A stretch of DNA of 64,000 nt. Source: Endomychus coccineus (lineage: Eukaryota > Arthropoda > Insecta > Coleoptera > Endomychidae). The position numbers and the translations under genes are program-made. The notes under the pieces are model-generated. The model was not told the origin of the DNA and did no database searches. It worked only from the letters and a program-made list of their open reading frames with translations. How positions within the stretch are numbered: position 1 is the stretch's first letter; each line of letters starts with the position of its first letter. The DNA lies in contig OY294070.1 of assembly GCA_958510875.1 (NCBI GenBank), forward strand, positions 45,469,299 to 45,533,298, given 5' to 3'. This document shows positions 1-11,462 of the stretch, one piece after another.

Positions 1-13
1 ACGCCACTGTAAC

Positions 14-288
14 TAAGGCACTAGAATATACGATTATTCTCGTCCGCCATTTTGGCCCCAGCCTCTCCTAACCACATGACGGAAATCGAATGTAAACACA
101 ATATGCGTTGACACAGTGATCCCGCAAATCGGTTAAAAATCACATTTCTCAGCATTAAAATTTATTTCAAACTTGTAATCAATAACACGACGTAAAGTTG
201 AAAGTGTTCTGCAGGCAATTGGAACTGTTTGAAGGTCCAAATAGTGGTAAGTAAGTCTGTTTCCTTTTGTGTTTCAAATGTGAAAATG
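14..288 (+). repeat. Left inverted end of P-like element 1, with 5' exon and splice donor
   Basis: This end pairs with 5359-5641 in inverted orientation over about 280 bp with scattered differences. Shared stretches include the CGTCCGCCATTTTGGCCCC block, TTTATTTCAAACTTG, GTGTTCTGCAGG and TTTCAAATGTGAA. It holds what looks like a noncoding first exon ending at 246 in a strong donor (AGTG|GTAAGT). Because the matching position in the right end keeps a donor too, promoter and first exon seem to be part of the repeat. Confidence 0.8.
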
Positions 289-1413
289 TTTCCAAAACAA
301 ATATGGATAATTACATTTATAATTTGTTAGTAATTGCTATATGATTTGAAGAACTTATTATTTATGAAGTTAATCTATTTTTACGTTCGGTGTTTAGTGT
401 TTACATATTTAAAAAAACGAAAAAAGAATAAGCTTGGCAATAAACTTGGCTTAGTATTTATTCATTTGATAAATCAACGGGTTTAAAACATCCTTTTCAC
501 AATAATCATAAACAATAATAATCGGCGAGTATAGTATAGAAAAATATACATAACAACATAAATAGACGTAGATGAATATTCACATAAGTCATAATGGTCA
601 CACGAGGTTCATTGGACCCCAGAGGATTTATCTGCAAATAACTTTTGAAGTTTGGAATTTTTTACTCTAAAAATTTTTGCTGTTGTACAATGTTTAGCAT
701 ATATGGTGGTACTTTTCCAAAAATTCGAGAATTTTTTCTCCGTGGAATAAGTACACAATATTGAAAAAAATTCCTATTCATGAATCTCTACATTCTTTTC
801 TGTGCAAAAATTGATGAATTTTCACTTTCTGCGATGTCGAGAAAAAAAATCTTGAAATTTTGGAAGAGTACCACCATTCATACTACACACTGTACTTACA
901 GGTATTATCAAAAATATACATTCACTTTCATATGAATATTGATATGAATATTAATATGAAGAATCATATATTATAATGTTGAAAAAATTCCAGAGTGTAA
1001 AAGAGTAAAAAAGCAAACATTTTTCACTAAGAGTGTTGTTACGCAATTCACGCGATTCATTAACAAATGTGGGCTCTTCGATGCCAAGTTCTTATTGTTA
1101 TCGTAATCAACAAAAAAAGTGTTCATTTGACAGGTCAAAATGGAAAATGGAAGGTATGGAGGAACACATTTTAATTTGTTGTCACCGATTTATTTTAGTA
1201 CGAAAATTTGAAGACATTTTCTTGAGTCAAATGTTGCAAATGACATGCTAACATTGTTTTGTAACTCAAAACTATTATTCCACGGATGCTAAATACAATT
1301 TTCGCCTTGAGGTCCAATGTCTGAAAGTCTTGGGATACAATGGACCTTGTGTGACCATTGAAAATTAAAATTTATGTCATTGTCGATGTTTTTTACGTTT
1401 TTTTTATTTACAG
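289..1413. other. Presumed intron and unassigned part of P-like element 1
   Basis: This AT-rich stretch lies between the 5' exon donor (247) and the THAP-end exon (1414). An open frame at 1033-1251 includes two cysteines and a KWK motif but does not fit the THAP spacing, so I do not call it a gene. An exon carrying the missing THAP N-terminal half would be expected here. Confidence 0.4.
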
Positions 1414-4239
1414 AAACATTTTGAAGAATCACAGTTCGAATGTAATCGTGCCGATGGCTGGAGAAAATTGAAGCCTAATGCTATTCCAACACTATTTGAT
1501 GTGCCAAATCCTCCACCGAGGATTGACCCACTTCCAAGGAAATCTTTCTACAAAGTAATTACTTTTGAAGACATCATTTTAGTGCATGCGTTCACGAAAA
1601 TATTTTCTGTTTCAGAATCAATCAAATGCTGTTCCACTAGCAACATCGACCTTGATAGAAAAAGTATGTGAATCTTTACCAAAAATAAATATGTTTCACC
1701 TCGTATAAATCAATTATAAATTATTGCTAAAAAATACAAGATATTTCCACGTTTATCATTCCTGTGAAAAAAAACATATTTATGTTCAATTAATGATTAG
1801 AACTCGTTCTCAAACTCACACATTCACCTTATCAGTGTAAAAGTGTCACTGATAGTTTGCTGACTTTTTCTATATAATTTTCAGCCAACTGTAGAAGAAA
1901 AACTTTGTTGCCAAAATGAAAAGCTGGATGAGCAATCTACTGCCTTACGAGTTTTGTTGGCAGAAGTACTGCAAGAGGATGAAGAAAACTTACAAGAACA
2001 GAGCGAATTATTGAACACAGCCTTGCAGGAACCAATTTCGAATCTAGGATTTACAAGAAAAGAAACTCTTACTTCGTTGGAAGAAGAAAACCAGAAATTA
2101 CGCGAGCAAGTGAAGTTATTGAATTCAGTCGTAACTTCAATAAAAAAAGACAAAGCGGAACTTCAAGAGCAAGTACAATCATCCAATGCCAAAGTCGTCA
2201 ATTTAGAAAAGCTGCAAGAGGAACGAAGAAATTGGCAAGATTGTCTGGATACGTTTTTAAATGAGGACCAAGTGAAATACTTGCAGGCAAAAAGATTAAA
2301 TCAGTGGCAAGATGCATCAATTGTAAAAGCTCTGAAGATCCGTTTTGCCTTATCAGTTCATGGATATGAGTACTTGCGAGATACTGGTTACCCTTTGCCA
2401 GCATATAGCACAATTATGCGTCGAATTCAATCGTTCAATGTAGATTTCGGCATATTTCAAGATGTCTCAGCCCTTTTGAAATATAAAGTTGAATCTTTGG
2501 ATCCATTGGACAGATTTTGCCTACTTTCTTTTGATGAGATGGCGATATCTTGCCAACAAGATTATGATAAAAACAAAGGAATGTTTTTCGGCAATGTAAC
2601 TCTAGGAAGTGACACAAGTATTTTGGGTTCGAAAATGTTTCTTGTTCTCGCACGAGGGGTAAAAAATCCATGGAAGCAAGTGATTGCATGCCATGTGACA
2701 CCTTCTGAAGGCAAATATTATGCCATTATGAAAAATTGTTTGGCAGAATGTGTCACAGCAGTCGAAACTTGCGGGCTGTATGTAGTAGCTTTGTCCTCAG
2801 ATTTAGACTCCGGGAACATGGGAACGTGGACTAATCTTGGAATTAGAATAGATCGCTATACGCCTCGAATTAATTCAATCAATTTCAATGGACATGAGAT
2901 TTTTGCGATTCCCGATGTTTGTCACGTTCTCAAGAACCTCAAAAGTGCACTACTGCGTCAAGTAGTGTATCTTCCTCCTGAGTACGTGGAAAACAAGAAC
3001 TTGCCTTCCAATGAAGTATGTGGCTCATATGTTAAAGAGCTGTTTATGCATGAACTTACACTTGGTCAAGAGATTCGACGTTTGTATCATTTAAAGTATC
3101 AAGATATTGAACCAACAACTTTTGAAAAAATGCATGTGGGGGCAGCAATTCGTTTCTTTTCGTTGCAAATCGCAGTAGCGCTTGAAATGGCTGTAGAAGA
3201 AAAGGTACTACCAGAAAAAGCTTTGACAACAGCTTACTTTGTTCGCGTAATACATGAATGGTTTGAGATTTTAAACTCGAAAGTAAGAAAAACGTCTATT
3301 ACATCAAGAAATTGTGATCGAAAGTATATTTTCCTCCACTCCATTATTGACTTGTTTCACGAAACAGTGTTTGGCAAAGGTTGGAAACCACTTAATTTCG
3401 CTATGATTCTTGCAACTTTGTCATTTTGTGATATAGCCGAATTTCTTTTCTTGAATGGTTTTCAATACGTCCTTGGTCACCGTTTCACTCAAGATGCAGC
3501 TGAGAATATTTTTTCATAAATTCGACGTAAAGAAGGCAAAATGCTATCCGCTTTGAAATGCCTGCGAGGAGTAAGAATGATTACTGTTGCACAGTTCATC
3601 TCTGATGTTAAAAAGTCCAGTTATTGCAATGATTCCGATGCTTTTCTACTGGACTTTTGTGAGACAAAGAAATGTGAAAATCGGAATTCGCTCGCATCTG
3701 CCGGTGGTAATAAAATAAAAACACTGGTTCGTGTGACGGAATTGGAAGTGCTGCCCATTTCTTTCGCTTACTTTAGTGATGCAGTAAGTGAATTTGATGT
3801 TAAAAATATGTACCAGTTAGCTGGCAGCACAACAAACGCAATCTTGAAGCACGCATGCGAAAATTGCAAAGAATTCATGTTGCGTAACAATTTGCCGAAA
3901 TGCGGCTTTGTCGATACTGCTAAACGGTATAGCAGTGCTTTGAACAAGGGCGAGTTGAAAAACCCGTGCTTCGAATCCTTCCATCTTGTATTGATTTGCA
4001 ATCACTACTACAACTTGTACAAAGATCACTTGTTGAGGAATGGCACTATGCCTGTCATGGATTTAATTATAAAAAAAGCCGGAGTCACTTTCACGGTGTG
4101 CCATTGCGAACTCGACCGAAGAATTGTAAAACACTTTTTTACAGTGAGATCATTCGGTGTAAAAATTTTTTCCGAAAATTGTAAAAGAAAAGCTATCGTG
4201 TACGGTTCGGCAACGGCAAAAAGAGCACGCATTGCTTGA
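1414..4239 (+). pseudogene. P-like transposase: THAP C-terminal half and RNase H-fold transposase, one nonsense codon
   Basis: Three exons join in phase: 1414-1554, 1616-1663 and 1885-4239, each bounded by AG/GT sites. The first encodes the end of a THAP DNA-binding domain (KHFEESQF, then the LKPNAIPTLF block typical of THAP). A coiled-coil stretch rich in E, Q and K follows at about 1950-2240. The catalytic domain shows SFDEM (Asp codon 2533), SSDLDSGN (Asp codon 2800), the PDVCHVLKNLKSAL motif and TQDAAENIF (Glu codon 3502), as in P-element/THAP9 transposases. A TAA at 3517-3519, where the family usually has Gln before the Ile-Arg motif, splits the frame; the rest continues in the same frame from 3520 to a stop at 4237-4239. 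I could not find the exon with the first two THAP cysteines, so the N-terminus may be lost or lie unrecognised in 250-1413. Confidence 0.85.
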
Positions 4240-4639
4240 AGATTGTAATTTATATGAATATGTACATAATTGATAAGAATAAAAATATCAATGAGTAGAA
4301 AAGAACCCTGTAATTTTCAATCTGCATACCATACTTATAAACAGCCACTCATTTTAATCATTATTTGCCACGCTGATAAAATTAATTTGCACCTTACGAT
4401 TGTAATTCATATTTTATATTGTATTTTATATCGTACTGAAATGCAGAAAAAAAGCTGATGAAAAGGAGTAAGAAATTGACATTGCCTAAAAAACATTTTT
4501 TGATTTTTCTCCATTTTATCCCAATGTTTTCAAAACAAAACTTCATATAAAAATGAAAGTTTTTATATGTATTCATATTGCATGAAGAAAGAAGTAAATA
4601 ATCAAGATTTCAATAAATGCTTTTATTAATTCACGGTCT

Positions 4640-5397
4640 TCAACATCGTTTGAATTTATATTTTTGCAAATACTCAGCAACTGCAGGGCTATGTGAATAC
4701 AAATGAGCAATTGGATGCAACATTTCAATCTCGCGCCGTAGAATTTCATTTCGAGCGTGCAATGCACAAATTTCTTCAGCAGTCATAATTGTTGTCTTAA
4801 TTTTCTTGCAATCACTGCTCTGAAATGCAAGTTTTTTATTCAACTTATATGTTGAGAAATAATATGTATGTACATGAAGTTCCAAACGTCTAGAATTAAA
4901 AAAAAAATTTTCGACCTCGCTCAAAAATTTTTGTTGTGTGACACTTTCAAGTAAAGATAGAATGCTTAGAATGGAATAATTGAAATAATAAAATTTTGGA
5001 TTAAGAAACTAATTTGAGAAAATTCGTATTTTGACTTTATTCTATATAACATTAATTTATATTTTTACTTTTTATTCCCTTGAGAATTTTATTTGTGTAA
5101 TTTTTGAACCATACAATTTTTGAAAGTTTCTAAATAAAATTTTTTTATTGATTCGAATAAAGAATCAAAAAATTTAAATGTTTAGAACTTATTCACGTAC
5201 ATCATATAATATGTAGTAGGAATCGTTGTTGCAAAACCTTTGCACTTGTTTCTGGCTGATCCACGTTGGCTATTTTTTCCTGCTCCTTTTTTGACATAGT
5301 GAGAATCCTGAAATAAAAAAAATTATAACATAGACAGCGGTTGCTGCAGCGCGTTTAGAATATTCACATTTGAAACAAGAGAAGAAACAGACTCACC
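4640..5397 (-). CDS. Candidate second, antisense spliced gene of P-like element 1
   Basis: On the minus strand the first exon in the right inverted end closes with a donor at 5396-5395. A pyrimidine tract and CAG acceptor at 5310-5308 open a second exon with ATG at 5297-5295 (reading MSKKEQEKIANV). Another acceptor (CATTTCAG) opens a last exon at 4819 that runs to a TGA at 4642-4640. That exon encodes about 59 residues, charged and probably helical (EEICALHARNEILRREIEM), and an AATAAA signal lies about 14 nt past the stop. The donor leaving the second exon is not clear, so the middle of the gene is unresolved and the product is unknown. No match to a named family is recognised. It may be an accessory protein or a fortuitous set of signals. 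Confidence 0.4.
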
Positions 5398-5641
5398 ACT
5401 TTTTAGAGCTTCCAAGAGATCCAATTACCTGCAGAACACTCCACGCCCTGCTATTAACTCAAGTTTGAAATAAATTTCAATGCTGAGAATTGTAATTTTC
5501 GATCTAATTCGCGTGATCACCGGTGATCAATGTGTCTAAGTATATTGATGCATATTGTGTTTACATTCGATTTCGGAAATCGGTTAGGAGAGGCTGGGGC
5601 CAAAATGGCGGACGAGAATACCTATATATTTTTAGAGCTCT
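5359..5641 (-). repeat. Right inverted end of P-like element 1, with 5' exon and splice donor
   Basis: Inverted partner of 14-288. Read on the minus strand it shows the same order: terminal block, TTTATTTCAAACTTG, GTGTTCTGCAGG, then a donor AGTG|GTGAGT (exon end at 5397) and TTTCAAATGTGAA. The conserved exon-donor layout suggests that transcription also starts here and runs leftward. Confidence 0.8.
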
Positions 5642-5760
5642 ACTGTAACACGTGTTTTGAACCCTTAATTATTAAAGGGCCTTTTATTCGCTGGGATCCA
5701 AATATTTTAAGGTAATGGCATTCTAGAATTCAGAATGCTACCTCAGCGAGCGGCAGTTGA

Positions 5761-6576
5761 TGTACCTGTGTATGTGGCAAGACATACAGAACGGTAAAAA
5801 ATCTGAAACATCACCAGAGAAGACACTGTAAAGGACCACCACGAGATCAGAAACCGCCGAATGTTAATAATGAATGTGTCTGTGGGAAAATATATAGCAC
5901 CCCTGCAAATCTGGCCGCCCATCAAAGAAGATTTTGTAGGGGGCCAAGAACTAATAAAAACCTCAATGCATGCCCACTATGTGAAGTCGTATTTACCACC
6001 TACAGTGGAATGAGGCAACACTACAAACAGGGTCACCCGGAAGAAAACAATGAAGAACTTTATCAAGAAAGTACAAACGCACGAGTACCGTGGACGGAAG
6101 AAGAGGAAGATGAGTTGGCGGAAATCGAGGCTCGATTCGGTAACCACCAAAACAACTCAGCGTTGCTGGACCACTTGTGCCAGTCCTCCAACCGGTCGAG
6201 AGAGGCCATCAAAAAACATAGAGCGTCGATGCGATACAGAAACGTGGTCGAGCAGATTCGTACGCACCAATCACGGGACTTGCCTTGCATCGACGAACAA
6301 GTGGAACACAATGTAGAAACACCAAATGAAAATGAAATTGTTAATGAAGATCTAATTACTCCCCAATCGCCACCCCAAGTATCTGACGAAGTGCCATTAG
6401 TCTTTAATGACCCGGTCAAACAGCATGTGTTAGGCATAAGCCCCGAATTGTCGGACGAGGAAGATATTTTGTTGGCAATGGACATATGCATGCAGATTCC
6501 TACTGTAAGGAACAGATTGGAGGATTGGACAAACAAATTGACTGAGAAATTTGGCTCACAAAAAAAACTAGAATAG
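5761..6576 (+). CDS. R2-like ORF, N-terminal zinc fingers and Myb-like domain
   Basis: The frame opens after a TGA at 5758-5760 and has no ATG before 6010, so the true start is lost or non-canonical. Three zinc fingers are visible: CVCGKTY...HHQRRHC (from 5767), CVCGKIYSTPANLAAHQRRFC (from about 5875) and CPLCEVVF...HYKQGH (from about 5971). The first two are C-x-C...H-x4-C, the third a classic C2H2. A Myb-like segment follows (VPWTEEEEDELAEIEARFG). In R2 proteins these parts bind the target DNA and element RNA. The frame closes at TAG 6574-6576 just after a run of A, where an indel probably moved the reading frame. Confidence 0.75.
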   Translation, partial: CTCVCGKTYRTVKNLKHHQRRHCKGPPRDQKPPNVNNECVCGKIYSTPANLAAHQRRFCRGPRTNKNLNACPLCEVVFTTYSGMRQHYKQGHPEENNEELYQESTNARVPWTEEEEDELAEIEARFGNHQNNSALLDHLCQSSNRSREAIKKHRASMRYRNVVEQIRTHQSRDLPCIDEQVEHNVETPNENEIVNEDLITPQSPPQVSDEVPLVFNDPVKQHVLGISPELSDEEDILLAMDICMQIPTVRNRLEDWTNKLTEKFGSQKKLE

Positions 6577-7640
6577 AACAGCTACCATACCAATTTGTCT
6601 GCCCAACCCACCTGACCTGTTCAGCAGGAGGAGGGTGCATAACTTCAGAAGAACGCAAATTATGTATAGTAAGAACCGTAAAGAACTGGCTCAGCAGGCC
6701 GTTGATGGAATATAGTGATGCTGAACAGGAAAGGCCAAAACACGAAAATATTAATACAGAGTACAGGTCGATCCTCTCTACTCTATCAATGGCTGACGAG
6801 CACCCGATAAAGGACAAGAACGAGGAGACAGTTGAGGTCTACTGCCCAATAACAGCCATACAAATTCAGGCTTTAATTGATAAATCCAAGCCATCCGCAC
6901 TTGGACCTGATGGTATCAATCTTAAGGACTTAAGGAGGATCCCAATAATCAAACTCGAACTATTGTTCAATGCAATGGTTTACCTACGATACGTGCCGAA
7001 ATGTTTACTTCGTAGTAGAATCTCCTTAATTCCTAAGACTAAAGATAACCTGAATGTAGTAAATAATTGGAGACCTATAACTGTCTACTCGTTTATCCTT
7101 CGTTTGATAAATCGGATTATGGGGCAAAGGCTGCAGCAAGCTGTACCACTCAATAAATGTCAGCGGGGATTTTCCCCAATAGACGAGTGCTTCGAAAATA
7201 ACCTCCCATTGCAGGGTACCATCAAAAGTAAGAGGAAGAATCATAAGTCATATTCTATTGTAATGCTAGACATCAAGAAATCATTCGATCTGGTTTCGCA
7301 TAACTCACTTTACAGGGTCCTTAAACGAGCTAATATAGATAGGGAAACGATGATCGAATATGTCAAGGCCAATTATGAGGAAGCCTCTACCTCTGTATCC
7401 ATGAAGGGTGAGTTTGTTTGCGAAGCGCCCGTAAGGAGGGGGTTCGCCAGGGAGATCCCATGTCTCCAATCCTTTTCAACATACTCATTGACGAGTTAAT
7501 TTCAGAGTTACAATTTAGGAAAGGGATCTCCCTGGAAGGCAGCAAGTAAAGATGGTCGTGCTTGGCATATGCTGATGACCTGGTCATTTTGGCGGATTCG
7601 AGGAATGACATAGAAGCTGTATTAACAGAAATAAAGAGAA
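6577..7640 (+). pseudogene. R2-like reverse transcriptase region, frameshifted and truncated
   Basis: After a linker with stops (NRKELAQQAVDGI then TAG) a long frame from 6702 encodes RT motifs: KPSALGPDGI, NWRPITVYSFILRLINRI, QRGF, and VMLDIKKSFDLVSHNSLY. At a G run near 7438 the frame shifts; the next frame gives VRQGDPMSPILFNILIDELI, then a TAA just before the catalytic AYADDLVIL motif at about 7566-7592. Sequence similarity to R2-type RT ends at AVLTEIKR near 7640. With at least three frame breaks this copy cannot make active enzyme. Confidence 0.8.
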
Positions 7641-7641
7641 C

Positions 7642-7983
7642 GTGAGATTTGCGGTAACACCGAATCTACACAAACAGATGTTAGAGCATGAAACCGTAAC
7701 GATAGGACTACTATCGTATTACGTAGAGGAAACCATCAGCGATGGTAGATGCTTCAAGTGCTACGCTTACGGACTTAAGCAAAAAGTTTGTCCGCAGAAA
7801 GATAGGTCTTGTCTTAACTGCGGGCAAACCGGACACAGAGTCAAAGATTGCGAGAATGCAAAGTGCTGCCAAAACTGCAAGAAGGCAGGAAAGGAAGAGA
7901 CGGCACACAGGGTAACGGACAGACGTTGCCCTGCACTACAGGCTTATTACAAGCGGGCGGTAGGTCAAATAGCCCGAGAATGA
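7642..7983 (+). CDS. R1-like ORF1 (gag-like) C-terminal fragment with zinc knuckles
   Basis: The 113-residue frame opens at the junction with the R2-like element, so its N-terminus is missing. Three knuckles are visible. The first, CFKCYAYGLKQKVC, has Leu where the zinc-binding His is expected. The second, CLNCGQTGHRVKDC, is a perfect CCHC. The third has the form CxxC...H...C and ends in RRCPALQAYYKRA, as in R1-clade ORF1 proteins that bind element RNA. The stop at 7981-7983 overlaps the ORF2 start. Confidence 0.8.
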   Translation: MRFAVTPNLHKQMLEHETVTIGLLSYYVEETISDGRCFKCYAYGLKQKVCPQKDRSCLNCGQTGHRVKDCENAKCCQNCKKAGKEETAHRVTDRRCPALQAYYKRAVGQIARE

Positions 7984-10900
7984 CGCTACACGTCTTGCAA
8001 ATAAACGTGGGTCGTTGGAGAGAAGCCACGGACGAAGTAAGACAATGAGCAGACGCGAAAGACAGATGTAGTCCTCATACAAGAACCTTACCGACGATGC
8101 CCTGCTTGGCCGGGGTGGGTGCGGTACGGCGGCGGTAGCGAGGATAAAGTTGCGACGCTGGTACGAGTTAAGCATAACTCTATCGGATTGGCGCAGGCGT
8201 CAGCCGGAGAGATGCTGACAGTATCAGTAGAACAGCTAGGATCGAGTGGTCACTTTAGTGAACGCGTTCGTGGCCCCCACAAAGACGTTGAATAACGTCA
8301 TGTGTAGGCTTGAATCCTTCTTAGGCAATCACCGCGGGGCGGTGGTGCTAGCGGGAGATTTCAATGCCAAACAGGAGGCCTGGGGAGGTGCGGAAACGGA
8401 CAACAAAGGTAGACAGCTCATGGACTTGGTAGGCGTAGCAAACCTCCAAATGACAGGATGTCTGAGCCCACATTTGAAACGGCTAACGGAAAGAGCTGGA
8501 TTGACGTTACGCTGAGCAGGGATGCTGAAGTGGAAAACTGGGTGGTGAGCGAAAGTTCGCTACTTAGCGATCACAAAGGCATCATTTTCGAGATAAAGAC
8601 CCCTAAGCAAGGTGCTATGGAACAACTGAAACGAATGGCGGTAAAATTAGCTAACCAGCTACTATTCAGACATAAGATATAAGAAATAATAGGCACCTAA
8701 GGTGTGGCAAATACGGCTGAACAAAGAGCCGAAAACTTCCAGGAGGCGGCTATGAGTGCCTGTAGTGCCAAAAATACCCCTCCGAAGGGAAAAGATAACT
8801 GGCAAAGCCATCTGGTGGAATACAGCACTGCAAGTATTGAAAAGAAAGACTCGTAAAGCGAGAAAGAACGCTCAAAGAGAACAGGATGCAGACACGAGAC
8901 GTGCACTGCAGGATGCCTATAAAAGGCAAAGACTAGAATACAAGGCAGCCGTCAAAGAGACAAAGTTGAGATCGCTAAGAGGAGTACTCTCTGGAGGGAG
9001 TCCGGAAGACCCCTGGGGCCTGGCATACAGGATCCTAGCAGCTAATAAGAGAGGCGTACCAACGACCTGGACCACCGTAGAAAACGGGGCAGGCGGATGG
9101 ACAAATACACGAACAGAGACAGAGGCGCTTATTAGGAAGTACTTTCCTAAAGACGAGATCGAAACCGACACCGCCGAGAATCGGAAAACAAGAGGGCGTG
9201 CCCTTGAGTGGAACGAGGATCGGGATCTACCAATCTCCCTTCAGGAGTTGGAGGCAACGGTGAAGGGCAAATCAAAGAGAAAAGCCGCAGGCTTAGACAG
9301 ATTCCCCACAGCTGGACTAGAGCAACTAGTCCAAGCAGTGGGACAAGATATGTTGGACATGCTAAATGCATGTCTGAGTGCTGGGATATTCCCCAAAACA
9401 TGGAAAACGGCCAGTATAGCCTGGCTGCCCAAGCCAAGTGGACCCGGATTGCGACCCGTGTGCCTAACGCCAGTAATAGGAAAGGTGTATGATAAGATCT
9501 TGGCAACAAAACTATCATACCCCCTAGAGAAACACCATCTGGTCTCGGAGAACCAGTTTGGTTTCAGGAAAGACAGAGGAACGATCGAAGCCCTAGACAG
9601 GGCGATAAACGAGCCTAAAATAGCGGAAAGAGGAAAGGCACGTACTAATGGTGACCTTAGACATAAAGAATGCTTTTAACTCAGCCTGGCACCCACGACT
9701 GAGACTTTTGGTCTCGGAAAGTGGGTGCCCAGGAGATCTGGGGCGAGCAATAATAAACTTCCTGGAAGAACAGGACAGTAACGTCAGAAGGTATAACGAT
9801 AAAAACTGAAAGAGGATGTCCACAAGGATCGTGTCTAGGGCCGGTACTGTGGATACTCATAATAGAAGACTGGTTCAAAGAGATCGAAAAAGTCCAACGA
9901 GATTATGGGGTCACCATAAAGGTGCAGGCGTATGCCGACGACCAGTTAGTGACGGTAATAGGACCATCTGTGAGAAAGATAGCGGCCACGTGGAATAAGG
10001 TGCGGGATGCATGCCGGAGGTGGACTCGGATCCACAAGCTGTAGTACGCACCCGAAAAGACGGTCTCTATCTTCAGAGCAGCGAGAAATGGGAAAAACAC
10101 TAGAATAGCCAAAGAACCAGTGTTAAAACTGGAGGACGGAACCAGGATTATACCTGGGGAAGCTATGAGATATGTAGGTATTATAATACATAGAGGCCTG
10201 CTATATGTCGAACATGCGAAATACGTAGCTGGGAAAATAACAGGCGCGGCGCACAAAGTGCGAGCCGTAGCCGGTAAGACATGGGGCACGGACCCCAAAA
10301 CGCTAAGAGCGATATGTGACGGAGCGATTAAACCAGCACTTATATACGGTGCAGAGATATGGGGCGGAAGAGGAACGGACTCTCGTGTCCAAAAGCATAT
10401 GCTGGCAGCACAGAGATCGTTCCTAAGAGGTGTGACGAGAGCGTACAAAACTACTTCCAATGCGGCTCTGGCGGTGCTGGCTTGTACACCACCGCTATGG
10501 GACGAGGCGGGGGTAAAATGTGCGCTCTGGAAAGGAATGGGTGACAAGTCCTTCGAAGGAAAGCCCGTTTTCGGCGAGGGACCCAACCAGGCATGAGCAA
10601 GAGAAAGTGGAATATGGTGGAGGAAGTGGAGAACACGAACCACGGTACGTGGATTTTCACTGATGCCACCAAAGGACAAGACGGAAATGTCGGTTTGGTG
10701 TGGTAACACAACAAAACGGAATCGTGATAAGTACCGGAGGCAACAGACTCCAATCGTACTATCCAGTGCACATAGCTGAGCTCGAGTGCAGGTCGACGAG
10801 CTAAACTTGGCATGTGTTTCGAGAGTGGCCCTCTACACCCTCTCAGAACAGCATGACGGCGTTGCCTCAAAGGTAGAGAGATTTCTCAGAGAAATCGAGG

Positions 10901-11462
10901 AAAGAGGGACCAGAGTAAAACTTTGGTGGGCCTCGGATAGAGTTGCCGGAGTAGGAAAGGCAGACGAGATGGCAAGCAGAGTAAGCGGAAATCCGCAAGA
11001 GTTTGGCATGATAAAGGCTCCTACAACAAAGAGAATGTTGAAGAGCGACGTTGAAAGAAACGTAATCGAAAAGTGGCAGGATAACTCGAATGAAGCCACG
11101 ACAGGTAGACAAACCTACGAGACGATACCAGAAGTAGGTACGGAAAGGAGGAAATGGAGCCACCGAGCGGTGTGTCTCCTAACAGATCATGGCCCCTTAA
11201 GGGCATACTCGAAGAGGGTACCGGAAAGTGTGAGCACTGCGAGATAGGTAGACAGGAAACTACGGCAGACATAATGGGAGACTGCCAAGGCGGAAACCTC
11301 CGAGTCACGAGAGAAAGATTCAAGGAAAGACAAGAGGAAATAGACGGAACATACCCCTTCTGCGTCTCGAAGAAGACCAGTTGTGGGGAAGTAGAGAACT
11401 TTAATAGATGGGCGAAAGAACTAAGCCTAGAGGACGAGGAAATGGCAATTGATGCACAATAG
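7980..11462 (+). pseudogene. R1-like ORF2: endonuclease, RT, RNase H, CCHC end; multiply frameshifted
   Basis: ATG at 7980 opens LHVLQINVGRW, the endonuclease start, but a TGA closes it at 8046. Endonuclease pieces follow in other frames: DVVLIQEPYRRCPAWPGW, LAGDFNAKQEAWGG (about 8350) and LLSDHKGIIFEI (about 8560). RT starts near 8756 (IWWNTALQVLKRKTRKAR), continues with KAAGLDRFPTAGL and ENQFGFRKDRGT to 9679, then shifts frame into TLDIKNAFNSAWH, then again into RGCPQGSCLGPVLWILII and YADD at 9931-9942. A TAG at 10042 breaks the thumb region. RNase H follows (IFTDATKGQDGN; LWWASDRVAGVGKADEMA), with a 34-bp deletion near 10780 relative to the other units. A final CEHCEIG motif ends at 11462. 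Confidence 0.8.

Larger units (their letters stand above)
14..5641 (+). mobile_element. P-like (THAP/P superfamily) DNA transposon 1, near complete
   Basis: A perfect 8-bp direct repeat, ACTGTAAC, lies at 6-13 and 5642-5649, the duplication length known for P elements. Just inside it the two ends are imperfect inverted repeats (14-288 and 5359-5641) that share a long block beginning TATTCTCGTCCGCC. The element holds a plus-strand transposase gene (1414-4239) and signs of a convergent minus-strand gene (about 5397 down to 4640). Poly(A) signals for the two point toward each other (AATAAA near 4277 on plus; its complement at 4622-4627 for minus). The outermost 20 bp of the ends match poorly, so the exact tips rest mainly on the target duplication. 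Confidence 0.85.
5761..7640 (+). mobile_element. R2-like non-LTR retrotransposon, 3' truncated
   Basis: The order of domains is that of the R2 clade: three N-terminal zinc fingers, a Myb-like helix-turn-helix region, a basic linker, then reverse transcriptase. The element ends inside the RT, shortly after the YADD motif, where R1-like sequence begins near 7640, so the endonuclease part and 3' end are missing. The flanks are not 28S rRNA sequence. The clade assignment comes from motif order only; an R2 relative such as R8 or R9 is also possible. Confidence 0.75.

Noticed and set aside
1033..1251. THAP N-terminal exon
   Set aside because: Two cysteines and a Trp are present but the spacing does not fit C-x2-4-C, and it does not join exon 1414 in phase.
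6063..6536. 157-codon minus-strand frame
   Set aside because: Antisense of the R2-like zinc-finger/Myb frame, which carries recognisable motifs.
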